Assembly: GCF_013314975.1 (NCBI RefSeq)
Contig: NZ_JABTYH010000006.1
Location: 62,001-126,000 of the forward strand
Source of the DNA: Pseudarthrobacter oxydans
Lineage (GTDB): Bacteria; Actinomycetota; Actinomycetes; Actinomycetales; Micrococcaceae
DNA: 64,000 nt
Direction of reading: 5' to 3'
A model generated the notes under the pieces. The model was not told the origin of the DNA. It did not search any database and was given only the letters and a program-made list of their open reading frames with translations. This document shows positions 8,499 to 16,886 of the stretch, in pieces. Each line of letters begins with the position of its first letter. The first letter of the stretch is position 1. The position numbers and the translations under genes were made by a program.

Positions 8499-8723
8499 CG
8501 TCCACTCCCCTCGTGGAATACTAACGCCCGGATACTGTTGACATCTCTGATTCGGCGCCGGTCACCTTTTGGATGAGCGGATATTAATCATTTCAAACTT
8601 GTCTGGGAATTTCCTGATTGTGGAAAAGTTCAGCCATAGGCGCAACCGCCTGCCTCCCCTGCCGTTGCCACGGGACACAGTAGGCTGTAAAGGACATTCC
8701 CTGCCGCCCAGAAAGCGAAACCC
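8499..8723. promoter_or_regulatory. Divergent intergenic region sigE/O-methyltransferase
   Basis: 225 nt, AT-richer than its surroundings. TAGTAT (minus strand, about 8517-8522) is a possible sigE -10; TAGGCT at about 8680-8685 is a possible -10 for the methyltransferase. No clear GGAAC/CGTT-type SigE promoter pair seen. Confidence 0.35.
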
Positions 8724-9356
8724 ATGAGCGCCGACAAGTCCACCAGCTGGTCCTATGCAGAAGATCTTCCTGCTGAGGATGAGGTCATGCTTCGGGCCAG
8801 GGAGCGCTCCTTCGAGCTCGGTGTGACGCCCATTGGCCCGGGAGTGGGAGCAGTCCTCACCGTGCTGGCTGCCGCATCCAAAGCCCAGACCGCCGTCGAG
8901 ATCGGGACCGGAGCGGGAGTTTCAGGTGTGTGCCTGCTCCGCGGCCTCGGCCCCCAGTCCGTCCTCACCACCATCGACGTCGACGTCGAACACCTCCGCG
9001 CCGCGCGCGAGGCATTCTCCGAGGCCGGCAGCCCCGCCAACCGCACCCGGACCATTTCCGGAAGGGCAGGCGACGTCCTCCCGCGGCTGACGGACCGCGC
9101 CTACGACCTGGTGTTCATTGACGCCGACAAGCCCGGGCTGCCCGGATATGTGGAACAGGCCATCCGTCTGCTGAAGCCCGCAGGGCTGCTGATCGTGAAC
9201 GACGCACTCGACAAGGACAAGGTGGCCAACCCCGCCAGCCGCGAGGCCACCACCGTAGTCCTGCGCCAGGTGGGCAAAGCCATACGCGACGACGACAGGC
9301 TGGCTTCGGCCATGCTTCCCACCGGCGACGGCCTGCTGGTGGCAGTCAAGAAGTAG
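8724..9356 (+). CDS. SAM-dependent O-methyltransferase (class I, COMT-like)
   Basis: 210 residues of the caffeoyl-CoA/catechol O-methyltransferase family. SAM-binding motif I is VEIGTGAGVSG (about 57-67), followed by LTTIDVDVEHLRAAREAF. The metal-binding segment VFIDADKPG (about 130-138) and 'LLIVNDALDKDKVANP' match the family, which uses a divalent cation. Substrate unknown. It is the gene normally found divergent from sigE in actinobacteria (the Rv1220c position). A perfect terminator follows 9 nt after the stop. Confidence 0.88.
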   Translation: MSADKSTSWSYAEDLPAEDEVMLRARERSFELGVTPIGPGVGAVLTVLAAASKAQTAVEIGTGAGVSGVCLLRGLGPQSVLTTIDVDVEHLRAAREAFSEAGSPANRTRTISGRAGDVLPRLTDRAYDLVFIDADKPGLPGYVEQAIRLLKPAGLLIVNDALDKDKVANPASREATTVVLRQVGKAIRDDDRLASAMLPTGDGLLVAVKK

Positions 9357-9364
9357 GCCGCCGA

Positions 9365-9406
9365 AAAAGGCAGGGCCCGCAGCTGCTGCTGCGGGCCCTG
9401 CCTTTT
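9365..9406. terminator. Bidirectional terminator
   Basis: Perfect 19-bp inverted repeat (9365-9383 and 9388-9406, TGCT loop) flanked by A4 and T4. It separates the convergent O-methyltransferase and DUF3117 genes. Confidence 0.92.
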
Positions 9407-9411
9407 CACGA

Positions 9412-9579
9412 TTATTCGGTAACGCCGACCAGGCATTCCTTGAGGTTGGCTGCCTCAGCAGCGTTCAGCTCGACCACCAGTCGCCCGCCGCCTTCGAGCG
9501 GGACGCGCATGATCAGGCTGCGGCCCTCCTTGGTGACTTCCATTGGGCCGTCGCCGGTGCGTGGTTTCATAGCCGCCAT
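9412..9579 (-). CDS. DUF3117 small conserved protein
   Basis: 55-residue protein of the DUF3117 family, very conserved and short in actinobacteria. It begins MAAMKPRTGDGPMEVTKEGR and ends NLKECLVGVTE; no membrane segment. ATG start with a good GGAGG Shine-Dalgarno about 10 nt upstream. Function unknown. In mycobacteria the orthologue (Rv1211 position) also lies near the sigE and LOG genes. Confidence 0.9.
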   Translation of the reverse strand: MAAMKPRTGDGPMEVTKEGRSLIMRVPLEGGGRLVVELNAAEAANLKECLVGVTE

Positions 9580-9812
9580 GAGGAATTCCCCTCCATTTAG
9601 TCCCAGGACTGATCAGCCCGGGCGGGCTGTGTCCGCATGTAGATCAAGCTGCCACGGCGGAGTGGTTGGACACCGCCCGGGCTGCGCGTATTCTGAATGC
9701 TTTTTGTCCTTGCTTACTTACTATTATCGCGGAATTACCCGCACGTAGCTAATCGATGGACATTTACCGCGTGGTGGTATTTCAGCCCTGACCTGCACGA
9801 AGGCCCCAAAGA

Positions 9813-11078
9813 CTAGGGCGGATAATCCCCGCCGCCGGGCAATTGCGCCCAGGCCCACAGCCACACAATCCAGACAATCTGCAGCAGCAGGAACATGAGG
9901 ACAACCGTCCCCCGGTAAGCACGCGACCTGGAGGCCAGTGCAGCTGCCAGCGCCAGCGGAAACAGCGGCAGCAGCATGCGGAACGTACTGGTCTGCGGGT
10001 GCAGGAACGCCACCAGGTACGCCATGTAGCAGGCACACCACAGGCGGAGTTCGACGCCGATCTGCCAGACGGGGGGAAGGAAGAGCATGGCGGCGAAGAG
10101 GGCCACGAAAATGAAGGGCGCCAGCACTCCCAGCACCGGCCCGAAAAGGTTGATGCCGGTGTCGAACCAGGGCTTGAACGGCACCAGGTCATGGCCGCGC
10201 CATACTGTTTCGGTTTTTGTGTAAGCCTGGATGTCCCCGGTTGCCGCCCACGCCGCCGCGGGCCAGGCGAGCGCCATCGCGCCTCCGACGCCGGTGAGGA
10301 CGGCAAGGGCCGCGAGGTCACGGTTGGAATGGGTTCCTTCCCGCGTCCCGGCACCGGAGGCCGCGTTGCGGAACCGCGCCCACAGGCGGTGCAGGAGGAG
10401 CAGCCCCAGCATGGCCGCAAAGGGAACACCTACCGGCCGGGACAGGCACAGGAGCACCACCACGGGTATTGCCCAGAGGTACTGCCTGCGGACCACCAGC
10501 AGCAACGCTGCCGCGAGGAGCAGCAGGGACAGCGGTTCGGCGTACGGCACCTGAAGGACTGCAGCCACGGGGAAGGTGGCGAAGAACGTTACTCCCCACA
10601 GCGCCGGGGCGTGGGAGGCCTTGTGCCGGAACAGGATGTAGACAACCAGCGCCGCTCCCCAGCCCGCAAGCATGGCGATGAGCGTCAGGGCCGCCGCGGG
10701 AGCCATGCCGGTGAGTCCGCTGAGCCCTCCGGCCAGCGCGGGAAACAACGGATAGAAGGCCCACGTGTTTTCCTGCACGTTGCCCGCGGCGTCAGTCGGC
10801 AGCACGGAGGGGTAGCCCCCGGCAATCACCTGGGCGTACCAGCGCGCGTCCCAGATGTTGATGAAATTCCAGTAGTCAGGCTTCGCCGGAAACCAGGGAT
10901 TGGGACCCTGGTGGAGCGCAGCGGCCATGAAGATTCCGGCGCTGACGAGACGGGCGGCCAGGTAAATGGCGGTGACCTGAAGCCACCACGGCCAGCCCCG
11001 GAGTGCTGTTCCCGCCTGCCCCGCCAGCCCTTGGAGCGACGGGAGCAGGCCTGCGCGGCGCCGCGCCTCTGTACTCAC
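9813..11078 (-). CDS. PIG-V-type polytopic mannosyltransferase-like membrane protein
   Basis: 421 residues with about ten hydrophobic helices. After the first helix comes the loop 'NIWDARWYAQVIAGGYP' (about 75-91), whose acidic-aromatic D/W pattern is the catalytic signature of GT-C/PIG-V-like glycosyltransferases that use polyprenyl-phosphate mannose. 'AFYPLFPALA' and 'VPYAEPLSLLL' (about 165-175) are further family landmarks. It probably mannosylates a cell-envelope glycan or lipid; the acceptor is unknown. GTG start overlaps the upstream DivIVA-like gene's stop (GTGA), so the two are coupled. Confidence 0.75.
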   Translation of the reverse strand: MSTEARRRAGLLPSLQGLAGQAGTALRGWPWWLQVTAIYLAARLVSAGIFMAAALHQGPNPWFPAKPDYWNFINIWDARWYAQVIAGGYPSVLPTDAAGNVQENTWAFYPLFPALAGGLSGLTGMAPAAALTLIAMLAGWGAALVVYILFRHKASHAPALWGVTFFATFPVAAVLQVPYAEPLSLLLLAAALLLVVRRQYLWAIPVVVLLCLSRPVGVPFAAMLGLLLLHRLWARFRNAASGAGTREGTHSNRDLAALAVLTGVGGAMALAWPAAAWAATGDIQAYTKTETVWRGHDLVPFKPWFDTGINLFGPVLGVLAPFIFVALFAAMLFLPPVWQIGVELRLWCACYMAYLVAFLHPQTSTFRMLLPLFPLALAAALASRSRAYRGTVVLMFLLLQIVWIVWLWAWAQLPGGGDYPP

Positions 11079-11455
11079 GGCGTGTTCTTTGCAGGCGGCG
11101 CGGTCCCGCCGGGTTCCGTGGCGCGGGCTTCCTGCAGGGCCAGCAGCTCAGCCCGCAAGCCGTCAATCTCGTCCTGTTTGGAGGCGAGCTGGTCCCGCAA
11201 GTCATCCAGGACCTGGTCCACCTGGTCCATCCTGTAGCCGCGGAGGCCAAGGGAGAACCGCACACGGTCCACATCCTCCGGTGCGGCCTGGGCCGGCAGC
11301 AGGACAGGGGGAAGGTTGGCAGGCGGCTGCTCGAAGCCGCCGTCGAGCAGGACAGGCAACGGAGCGTTGCCTGTCCTGCTCGCACGCCGCCCGAGGCCGA
11401 CCCAGAACACCGCCCCGACCAACCCGATGGCCAGGAAAACCAGAAAGAAACTCAC
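11075..11455 (-). CDS. Membrane-anchored DivIVA-like small protein
   Basis: 126 residues: one N-terminal membrane helix (FFLVFLAIGLVGAVFWVGLG, 3-22), a short basic/Pro linker, then a DivIVA-type motif (VRFSLGLRGYRMDQVDQVLDDLRDQL, about 65-90) running into a heptad-like helix. The 'F...LRGYRMDQVD.VLD' pattern is that of the DivIVA N-terminal lipid-binding domain; here it comes after a real membrane helix. Middle gene of LOG / DivIVA-like / PIG-V operon. The linker is encoded by a perfect 18-bp inverted repeat (11344-11382). A role in scaffolding the downstream glycosyltransferase is inference. Confidence 0.75.
   Translation of the reverse strand: MSFFLVFLAIGLVGAVFWVGLGRRASRTGNAPLPVLLDGGFEQPPANLPPVLLPAQAAPEDVDRVRFSLGLRGYRMDQVDQVLDDLRDQLASKQDEIDGLRAELLALQEARATEPGGTAPPAKNTP
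11344..11382. repeat. Perfect 18-bp inverted repeat inside the DivIVA-like gene
   Basis: Arms 11344-11361 and 11365-11382 with a 3-nt loop. No U-run follows, so it is not a classic terminator. It encodes part of the juxtamembrane linker. Confidence 0.9.
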
Positions 11456-11514
11456 CGTTCCATCGTGCCAGACCGGGCGGCTGCTGCCAGTCCGGACACC
11501 CGGGGCGGGACCGG

Positions 11515-12297
11515 CTACTCCGGCCGCTGCTCTCCCTTGAAGGAGGGCGTAACGGCCCCGTGGAGCACTCGGTCCACGGCTTCGGCGGGATCGTCAACCA
11601 CCTGGATCAGGTCCAGGTCCTTCTCGGACACCATGCCTTCGGCAACCAGCGTGCCCCTGATCCACTCGATCATCGGGCCCCAGAAATCGACGCCGAGGAG
11701 GACGATCGGGAACGATGTGACCTTGCGCGTCTGGACCAGCACCATGGCCTCGAACAGCTCGTCGAGTGTTCCCAGCCCGCCGGGCAGGACGATGAACCCC
11801 TGGGCGTACTTGACGAACATGGTCTTGCGGGCGAAGAAGTACCGGAAGTTGATGCCCAGGTCCACCCACTGGTTCAGGCCCTGTTCGAACGGCAGCTCGA
11901 TCCCCAGGCCCACGGATACACCGTTGCCTTCCACGGTGCCGCGGTTGGCAGCCTCCATGGAGCCGGGACCGCCGCCGGTGATGACGGCGACGCCGGCCTC
12001 CGCCAGTTTCCGCCCCACTTCCACGCCCATCTCGTAGTAGGGGCTGCCGGGCTTGGTGCGTGCTGAACCGAAGACGCTCACGGCTTTCCCGATATCCGCC
12101 AGGGCACCGAACCCTTCCACGAACTCGCTCTGGATGCGCAGGACCCGCCAGGGATCCGTGTGGACGAACTGCCCGGGGCCCTTGGTGTCGAGCAGATGCT
12201 GGTCCGACATCTCCACGGCCGCCTGTTTGCGGCGCAGCTCAAGGGGCCCCTTGCGGCGTGGCTGGGAATTTCTTGCCGGATCTGCACTGATGCTCAT
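11515..12297 (-). CDS. LOG-like TIGR00730 Rossmann-fold protein (nucleotide phosphoribohydrolase)
   Basis: 260 residues. The core contains 'VSVFGSAR', 'VITGGGPGSMEAANRG' (about 105-120) and the diagnostic PGGLGTLDE (about 170-178), the active site of LOG-type phosphoribohydrolases that split nucleoside 5'-monophosphates or cytokinin ribotides. The ~75-residue N-terminal extension is typical of the actinobacterial branch. ATG start supported by a TAGCCT box 6 nt upstream. First gene of the operon with the DivIVA-like and PIG-V genes. In mycobacteria the orthologue lies near dapE/dapD, as here. True in vivo substrate uncertain. Confidence 0.88.
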   Translation of the reverse strand: MSISADPARNSQPRRKGPLELRRKQAAVEMSDQHLLDTKGPGQFVHTDPWRVLRIQSEFVEGFGALADIGKAVSVFGSARTKPGSPYYEMGVEVGRKLAEAGVAVITGGGPGSMEAANRGTVEGNGVSVGLGIELPFEQGLNQWVDLGINFRYFFARKTMFVKYAQGFIVLPGGLGTLDELFEAMVLVQTRKVTSFPIVLLGVDFWGPMIEWIRGTLVAEGMVSEKDLDLIQVVDDPAEAVDRVLHGAVTPSFKGEQRPE

Positions 12298-12303
12298 TCC
12301 CCT

Positions 12304-12309
12304 AGGCTA
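12304..12309 (-). promoter_or_regulatory. -10 box (TAGCCT) of LOG-like gene
   Basis: TAGCCT on the minus strand, 6 nt before the ATG at 12297. Probable leaderless promoter. Confidence 0.5.
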
Positions 12310-12389
12310 ACCTGCCCGCGGGAGGTATCTCTTGAATCACGATCCGCAGGAACATGGGGTGATTAGCGTCATAAGCCGGTGTTGTTCGC

Positions 12390-12395
12390 TAGATT
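12390..12395 (+). promoter_or_regulatory. -10 box (TAGATT) of gluABCD
   Basis: TAGATT, 6 nt before the gluA ATG at 12402. The intervening CTTCCT is not a ribosome site, which favours a leaderless message. Confidence 0.55.
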
Positions 12396-12401
12396 CTTCC
12401 T

Positions 12402-13157
12402 ATGACTACTCATGTGCCCGGCGATGCCCTCGTCTCCCTGAACGCCGTAAACAAGCATTACGGCCAGCTGCACGTTCTGAAGGACATCAACCTCCAGGTC
12501 CGCAAGGGCGAGGTTGTTGTGGTCATCGGGCCTTCGGGCTCCGGTAAGTCCACCCTTTGCCGCGCCATCAACCGCCTGGAAACCATCGAAGGCGGGACCA
12601 TCAGCATCGATGGCAAGGTCCTCCCCGAGGAAGGCAAGGAGCTGGCGCAGCTGCGTGCCGACGTCGGAATGGTCTTCCAGTCGTTCAACCTCTTCGCCCA
12701 CAAAACCATCCTCGAAAACGTGACCCTTGGGCCCATCAAGGTCAAGGGCGTCCCCAAGGCAACAGCGGACAAGGACGCAATGGCGCTCCTTGAACGCGTT
12801 GGCGTGGGGCATCAGGCCCCGAAGCTCCCGGCACAGCTGTCCGGCGGCCAGCAGCAGCGCGTCGCGATCGCCCGCGCGCTGGCCATGAAGCCCAAGGTCA
12901 TGCTTTTCGACGAGCCCACCTCGGCGCTCGACCCGGAAATGATCAACGAGGTCCTGGACGTCATGATCCAGCTGGCCAAGGAGGGCATGACCATGATCGT
13001 GGTCACCCACGAGATGGGCTTCGCCCGCAAGGCCGCGGACCGCGTCGTCTTCATGGCGGACGGCCAGATCGTCGAGGACGCCACCCCGGAGGAGTTCTTC
13101 ACCAACCCGAAGAGCGACCGCGCCAAGGACTTCCTCTCCAAGCTCCTCACCCACTGA
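12402..13157 (+). CDS. gluA: Amino-acid (glutamate-type) ABC transporter ATP-binding protein
   Basis: 251-residue ATPase of the polar-amino-acid uptake family. Walker [10 protein letters not shown] (about 44-52), Q-loop '[12 protein letters not shown]', signature LSGGQQQR (about 146-153), Walker B VMLFDEP and the switch His in 'VVTHEMGF' are all intact. It powers the GluC/GluD permease fed by the GluB lipoprotein; the gluABCD order and sequence type match the corynebacterial glutamate importer. Glutamate as substrate is inferred from that similarity; aspartate or glutamine cannot be excluded. Confidence 0.92.
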   Translation: MTTHVPGDALVSLNAVNKHYGQLHVLKDINLQVRKGEVVVVIGPSGSGKSTLCRAINRLETIEGGTISIDGKVLPEEGKELAQLRADVGMVFQSFNLFAHKTILENVTLGPIKVKGVPKATADKDAMALLERVGVGHQAPKLPAQLSGGQQQRVAIARALAMKPKVMLFDEPTSALDPEMINEVLDVMIQLAKEGMTMIVVTHEMGFARKAADRVVFMADGQIVEDATPEEFFTNPKSDRAKDFLSKLLTH

Positions 13158-13189
13158 TCCACCCGAACCAATACTCCAAGTTCGCACCC

Positions 13190-13208
13190 AGGCCGTGACC
13201 CACGGCCT
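13190..13208 (+). promoter_or_regulatory. Hairpin between gluA and gluB
   Basis: AGGCCGTG and its complement CACGGCCT with a 3-nt loop, just before the gluB Shine-Dalgarno (GAAAGGA). It may act as a processing or stability element at the 5' end of gluB mRNA. Confidence 0.45.
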
Positions 13209-13224
13209 CAATGAAAGGAATGTC

Positions 13225-14112
13225 ATGAAGGCATTTATGACCCGGCGGAAGTCATTCTTCGTGGCGGCTACAGCCGCCCTCGCCCTGTCCCTGAGCGCCT
13301 GCGGCGGTGGCGGCACCGACGCCGGGGGCGATCCCTCGGTTGCTGCAGAGCCCACGTTCGCTGCCGGCACCACCATGGAAAAGCTCGCCTCGGCCGGCAC
13401 CATCAAGATCGGCACCAAGTACGACCAGCCGCTCTTCGGACAGGTAGGCCTCGACGGCAAGCCGGTTGGATTCGATGTCGAAATCGGCAAGCTGATCGCC
13501 GCGAAGCTGGGCATCCCCGCTGACAAGATCGAGTGGTCCGAGACCGTGTCTGCCAACCGCGAGCCGTTCATCGAACAGGGCAAGGTTGACCTGGTCATCG
13601 CCACCTACACCATCAATGACAAGCGCAAGCAGGTTGTCAGCTTCGCGGGCCCGTACTACGAGGCCGGCCAGGCGCTGATGGTCAACAAGGACAACGACAC
13701 CATCAAGACCCCCGAGGACGTCAAGGGCAAGAAGGTCTGCTCCGTGACGGGTTCCACCCCCGCAGCCACCATCGTGGACCAGTACGGCGCGGAACTCGTT
13801 CCGGCCGCAACCTACTCGGCCTGCCTTGAGCCGCTGCGCAACAAGCAGGTGGAAGCCGTCACCACGGACAACGTGATCCTGGCCGGCTTCGTGGACAAGG
13901 AACCGGACGCCTTCAAGCTCGCCTCCGACGAGACGTTCACCAAGGAGCCCTACGGCATCGGCCTGAAGAAGGACGACACCGAGTTCCGCAACTGGATCAA
14001 CGACCAGCTGGAATCCTTCGAAGAAGACGGGTCCTACAAGAAGGCCTGGGAAGCCACTGCGGGCTCAGTCATCAAGACTGCCCCGGAGCTGCCCGAGATT
14101 GACCGTTACTAA
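13225..14112 (+). CDS. gluB: Glutamate-type ABC transporter substrate-binding lipoprotein
   Basis: 295-residue periplasmic-binding-like lipoprotein. Basic N-terminus MTRRK, hydrophobic stretch and lipobox L-S-A-C (Cys26) give membrane anchoring after Lgt/LspA processing. The mature part is a type-II SBP of the polar-amino-acid class (GTKYDQPLFGQVGLDGKPVGFDV..., FAGPYYEAGQALMV..., YGIGLKKDDTEFRNWIN). I start at the ATG 6 nt after AAAGGA rather than the in-frame GTG at 13195. It captures the amino acid outside and delivers it to GluCD. Confidence 0.92.
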   Translation: MKAFMTRRKSFFVAATAALALSLSACGGGGTDAGGDPSVAAEPTFAAGTTMEKLASAGTIKIGTKYDQPLFGQVGLDGKPVGFDVEIGKLIAAKLGIPADKIEWSETVSANREPFIEQGKVDLVIATYTINDKRKQVVSFAGPYYEAGQALMVNKDNDTIKTPEDVKGKKVCSVTGSTPAATIVDQYGAELVPAATYSACLEPLRNKQVEAVTTDNVILAGFVDKEPDAFKLASDETFTKEPYGIGLKKDDTEFRNWINDQLESFEEDGSYKKAWEATAGSVIKTAPELPEIDRY

Positions 14113-14123
14113 GTAACCTCAGT

Positions 14124-14156
14124 GGTTGCCGGGGCTGCTCCGTGGCCCCGGCAACC
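14124..14156 (+). promoter_or_regulatory. Hairpin between gluB and gluC
   Basis: Perfect 12-bp stem (14124-14135 with 14145-14156, 9-nt loop), with no U-run. Placed right after the binding-protein gene, it could protect the gluB 3' end or lower read-through, giving more binding protein than permease. Confidence 0.55.
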
Positions 14157-14197
14157 GGCCTCTCCGCTCCCGTCCACGCCCACATCCGAAGGATCCT

Positions 14198-14848
14198 ATG
14201 GACGTCATTCTTGAAAACCTTCCCCTGTACTGGAACGGTTTTCTCCGCACACTTTTCCTCTCCGCCGTTTCCGGCGTCATCGCGCTGGTACTCGGCACAC
14301 TGCTCGCGGCAGCCAGGGTCTCCCCGGTGGCAGCGCTCCGCGGCTTCAGCACGGTCTACGTGGAGGTCCTCCGGAACACTCCCCTGACCATCGCCTTCTT
14401 CTTCGCGGCTATTGTCCTTCCCCGGCTCGGCGTCAAATTCGAGCAGTTCGAAGTCGCCGCCATCATTGCCTTGAGTACCTACACCGCAGCGTTCATCGCC
14501 GAAGCTGTCCGCTCAGGTGTCAACAGCGTCCCGGTGGGCCAGGCTGAAGCTGCCCGCAGCATCGGCATGAACTTCGGGCAGGTCCTGAACCTCATCATCC
14601 TGCCCCAGGCCCTGCGGACGGTGGTCCCGCCGCTCATCAATATCCTGATCGCCCTGGTCAAGAACTCCTCGGTTGCCGGCGCGTTCTTTGTCCTCGAACT
14701 GTTCGGTTACGGCCGCCAGCTGGCAAACGCCAACGGTGACGCCGTCATCCCCGTGCTGCTCGGCGTTGCGTTCTTCTATCTGCTCCTCACCGTTCCGCTG
14801 GGCATCCTGGCCAGTACGGTGGAACGAAAGGTGGCGATTGCCCGATGA
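14198..14848 (+). CDS. gluC: Glutamate-type ABC transporter permease 1
   Basis: 216-residue HisM/GlnP-type permease with about five membrane helices. The EAA loop that docks to the ATPase is visible as 'VPVGQAEAARSIGMNFGQVLNLIILPQALR' (about 107-137). ATG start at 14198 with AAGGA 5 nt upstream; the frame is open further upstream but codes for nothing family-like there. The 4-nt overlap with gluD indicates coupled translation. Forms the membrane channel as a heterodimer with GluD. Confidence 0.9.
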   Translation: MDVILENLPLYWNGFLRTLFLSAVSGVIALVLGTLLAAARVSPVAALRGFSTVYVEVLRNTPLTIAFFFAAIVLPRLGVKFEQFEVAAIIALSTYTAAFIAEAVRSGVNSVPVGQAEAARSIGMNFGQVLNLIILPQALRTVVPPLINILIALVKNSSVAGAFFVLELFGYGRQLANANGDAVIPVLLGVAFFYLLLTVPLGILASTVERKVAIAR

Positions 14849-15684
14849 GCTCAGTCCTCTACGACGTTCCAGGCCCCAAGGCCCGGCGCATCTCCCTGAT
14901 CGGATCCATCGTGGGTTCGCTGCTGATCCTGGGCCTGCTGGCCTGGATCATCATGACGTTCGCGCAGCAGGGCATCTTCGAAGGGCGCCGCTGGCAGATC
15001 TTCACCCGGGCCGATGTGTGGACGCTCCTGGGCAACGGCCTGGGCGCAACCCTCAGCGCGGCAGCCCTCGCGGCTGTCATCGCGTTCCCCTTGGGCCTGC
15101 TGCTCTGCCTGCTCCGCATCTCCGATGCCGCCTTCATCCGGATCCCCACCCGCGTGGTGCTGGAGTTCCTCCGCGGCATGCCGGTAGTCCTCATGATGCT
15201 GTTCGTCCTGCTCGGCTTCGGCACCTCGCCCTTCATTGCTGTTGTCACCGGCCTGGTGCTGTACAACTCGGCAGTGTTTGCAGAGATCATCCGCGCCGGC
15301 ATCCAGTCGCTGCCCAAGGGCCAGCGCGAGGCCGGGCTTGCGATCGGCCTCACCAGCTTCAAGTCGCGCATGCTGATCGAGCTGCCGCAGGCGATCCGGC
15401 GCATGATGCCGTCCCTGGTGGCGCAGATGGTGGTGCTCCTCAAGGACACCTCGCTCGGCTACATCGTGGCGTACGGCGAGCTACTGCGCGCCGTGCAGGT
15501 GATGGCTGACTTCCTGGGAACCCAGTTCCTGTTCCCGATCTTCTTCGTGGCGGCAGCCATCTACATCGCGATCAACATCCTCGTTTCGAGGATCGCGGTA
15601 TGGATCGAGCGTCGCGGGTCCAAGAAGGCGGCCGGCGGCGTGGCCAAGGCCGAACCCGAAGCCGCCGAAGCAGCCGTTCCCTGA
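14845..15684 (+). CDS. gluD: Glutamate-type ABC transporter permease 2
   Basis: 279-residue partner permease. It has an N-terminal helix, about five helices in the permease domain and the EAA loop 'LPKGQREAGLAIGLTSFKSRMLIELPQAIR' (about 155-183). The C-terminal tail is Ala/Glu/Lys-rich. It overlaps gluC by 4 nt and ends the operon at a strong terminator 16 nt later. Confidence 0.9.
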   Translation: MSSVLYDVPGPKARRISLIGSIVGSLLILGLLAWIIMTFAQQGIFEGRRWQIFTRADVWTLLGNGLGATLSAAALAAVIAFPLGLLLCLLRISDAAFIRIPTRVVLEFLRGMPVVLMMLFVLLGFGTSPFIAVVTGLVLYNSAVFAEIIRAGIQSLPKGQREAGLAIGLTSFKSRMLIELPQAIRRMMPSLVAQMVVLLKDTSLGYIVAYGELLRAVQVMADFLGTQFLFPIFFVAAAIYIAINILVSRIAVWIERRGSKKAAGGVAKAEPEAAEAAVP

Positions 15685-15700
15685 TAGTTCTCGCTTAACG

Positions 15701-15739
15701 ACGATGGCCCGGACCTTGTGGTCCGGGCCATCGTTTTTT
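15701..15739 (+). terminator. Rho-independent terminator of gluABCD
   Basis: Perfect 15-bp stem (15701-15715 with 15720-15734, TTGT loop) followed by a T-run. It lies between the convergent gluD and dapE genes, and may also slow dapE transcripts. Confidence 0.92.
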
Positions 15740-15743
15740 AGGT

Positions 15744-16880
15744 TCAGGTTGCCAGCCACGTCCGCAGGGCCGCCAGGCAGGTGCGGATGGCGTCTGCGTG
15801 CACATGTTCGTTGTCCTTGTGTGCCAGCAGGGCATCACCCGGCCCGAAGTTCACCGCCGGTATGCCAAGTTCACTGAAGCGTGCGACGTCGGTCCAGCCG
15901 TATTTTGGCTTGGGCTCGGCGCCGACTGCGGCGACGAAGGAGGCGGCGGCCGGGTGGTGCAGGCCGGGCCTGGCACCGGCGGCAGCATCGGTGCGGACCA
16001 CCTCGAAGCCCTCCAGCAGCTCCCGCACTACGGCCTCGGCCTGGTCGGGGTTTTTGTCCGGCGCAAAACGGTAGTTGATTTCCACCACGCACCGGTCCGG
16101 AATCACGTTGCCGGCGGTCCCGCCGTTGATCTTCACGGCATTGAGGCTCTCGCGGTACTCGAGTCCGTCCACAGTGATGGTCTGCGGTTGGTAGCCGGCC
16201 AGCCTGGCCAGGACCGGAGCTGCGGCGTGGATGGCGTTGCTGCCCATCCACGCGCGTGCGGAGTGGGCTGCCTCCCCCACCGTGGTTACTTCGAACCTGC
16301 TGGTGCCGTTGCAGCCGCCCTCCACCGTGCCGTCCGTCGGTTCCAGCAGGATGGCGAAGTCACCGTGGAGCAGGTGGCCGTGGTTGCGGACCAGGCGGCC
16401 CAGGCCGCTTTTGACGGCTTCCACTTCCTCGTGGTCGTAGAACACAAAGGTGATGTCCCGTTTCGGCGAGGCACCGTCGTCAAACATGGTGGCCGCCAGG
16501 GCAAGCTGCACCGCGACGCCGCCCTTCATGTCGGTGGCCCCGCGGCCGTAGAGGATCCCCTCCCCCGGAACACCCGATTCCCAGCTGGAGGGAACGGTCC
16601 CTTTCGCATCCGCTGCCAGGGGCAGCGGCACCGTGTCGAGGTGCCCGGCCAGGATGACACGTTCCGGATGGCCCAGTTCGGTGCGGGCGATGATTGAATC
16701 GCCGTCCCGGACCACGCTGAGCTGGGGAACTGCCAGGAGGGCCGCTTCAACGGCGTCGGCAAGTTCCTTTTCGTTTCCGGACACGCTGTTGATGTCCATG
16801 ATGGCGGCGGTCAGGAGGGCAACATCCTGGCGAAGGTCGAGTAGCAGGGTGGAAGGCTGGGGTGTGGTTTCGGCAGTCAC
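15744..16880 (-). CDS. dapE: Succinyl-diaminopimelate desuccinylase
   Basis: 378-residue M20-family zinc hydrolase that removes succinate from N-succinyl-LL-DAP in lysine and peptidoglycan-precursor synthesis. Metal-site motifs are present: AGHLDTVPL (about 77-85), GRGATDMKGG (about 110-119), YDHEEVEAV with the catalytic Glu (about 149-157) and the C-terminal 'HKDNEHVHAD'. GTG start, supported by a TAGACT box 6 nt upstream. Divergent from dapD across only 50 bp, so two genes of one pathway share overlapping promoters. Confidence 0.93.
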   Translation of the reverse strand: MTAETTPQPSTLLLDLRQDVALLTAAIMDINSVSGNEKELADAVEAALLAVPQLSVVRDGDSIIARTELGHPERVILAGHLDTVPLPLAADAKGTVPSSWESGVPGEGILYGRGATDMKGGVAVQLALAATMFDDGASPKRDITFVFYDHEEVEAVKSGLGRLVRNHGHLLHGDFAILLEPTDGTVEGGCNGTSRFEVTTVGEAAHSARAWMGSNAIHAAAPVLARLAGYQPQTITVDGLEYRESLNAVKINGGTAGNVIPDRCVVEINYRFAPDKNPDQAEAVVRELLEGFEVVRTDAAAGARPGLHHPAAASFVAAVGAEPKPKYGWTDVARFSELGIPAVNFGPGDALLAHKDNEHVHADAIRTCLAALRTWLAT

Positions 16881-16886
16881 GAAGCC

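Noticed and set aside
11344..11382. The 18-bp inverted repeat as a rho-independent terminator
   Set aside because: No U-run follows and the reading frame continues through it into DivIVA-type sequence.
12402..15684. Riboswitch upstream of the gluABCD operon
   Set aside because: The -10 box is only 6 nt before the ATG, leaving no leader for a riboswitch.
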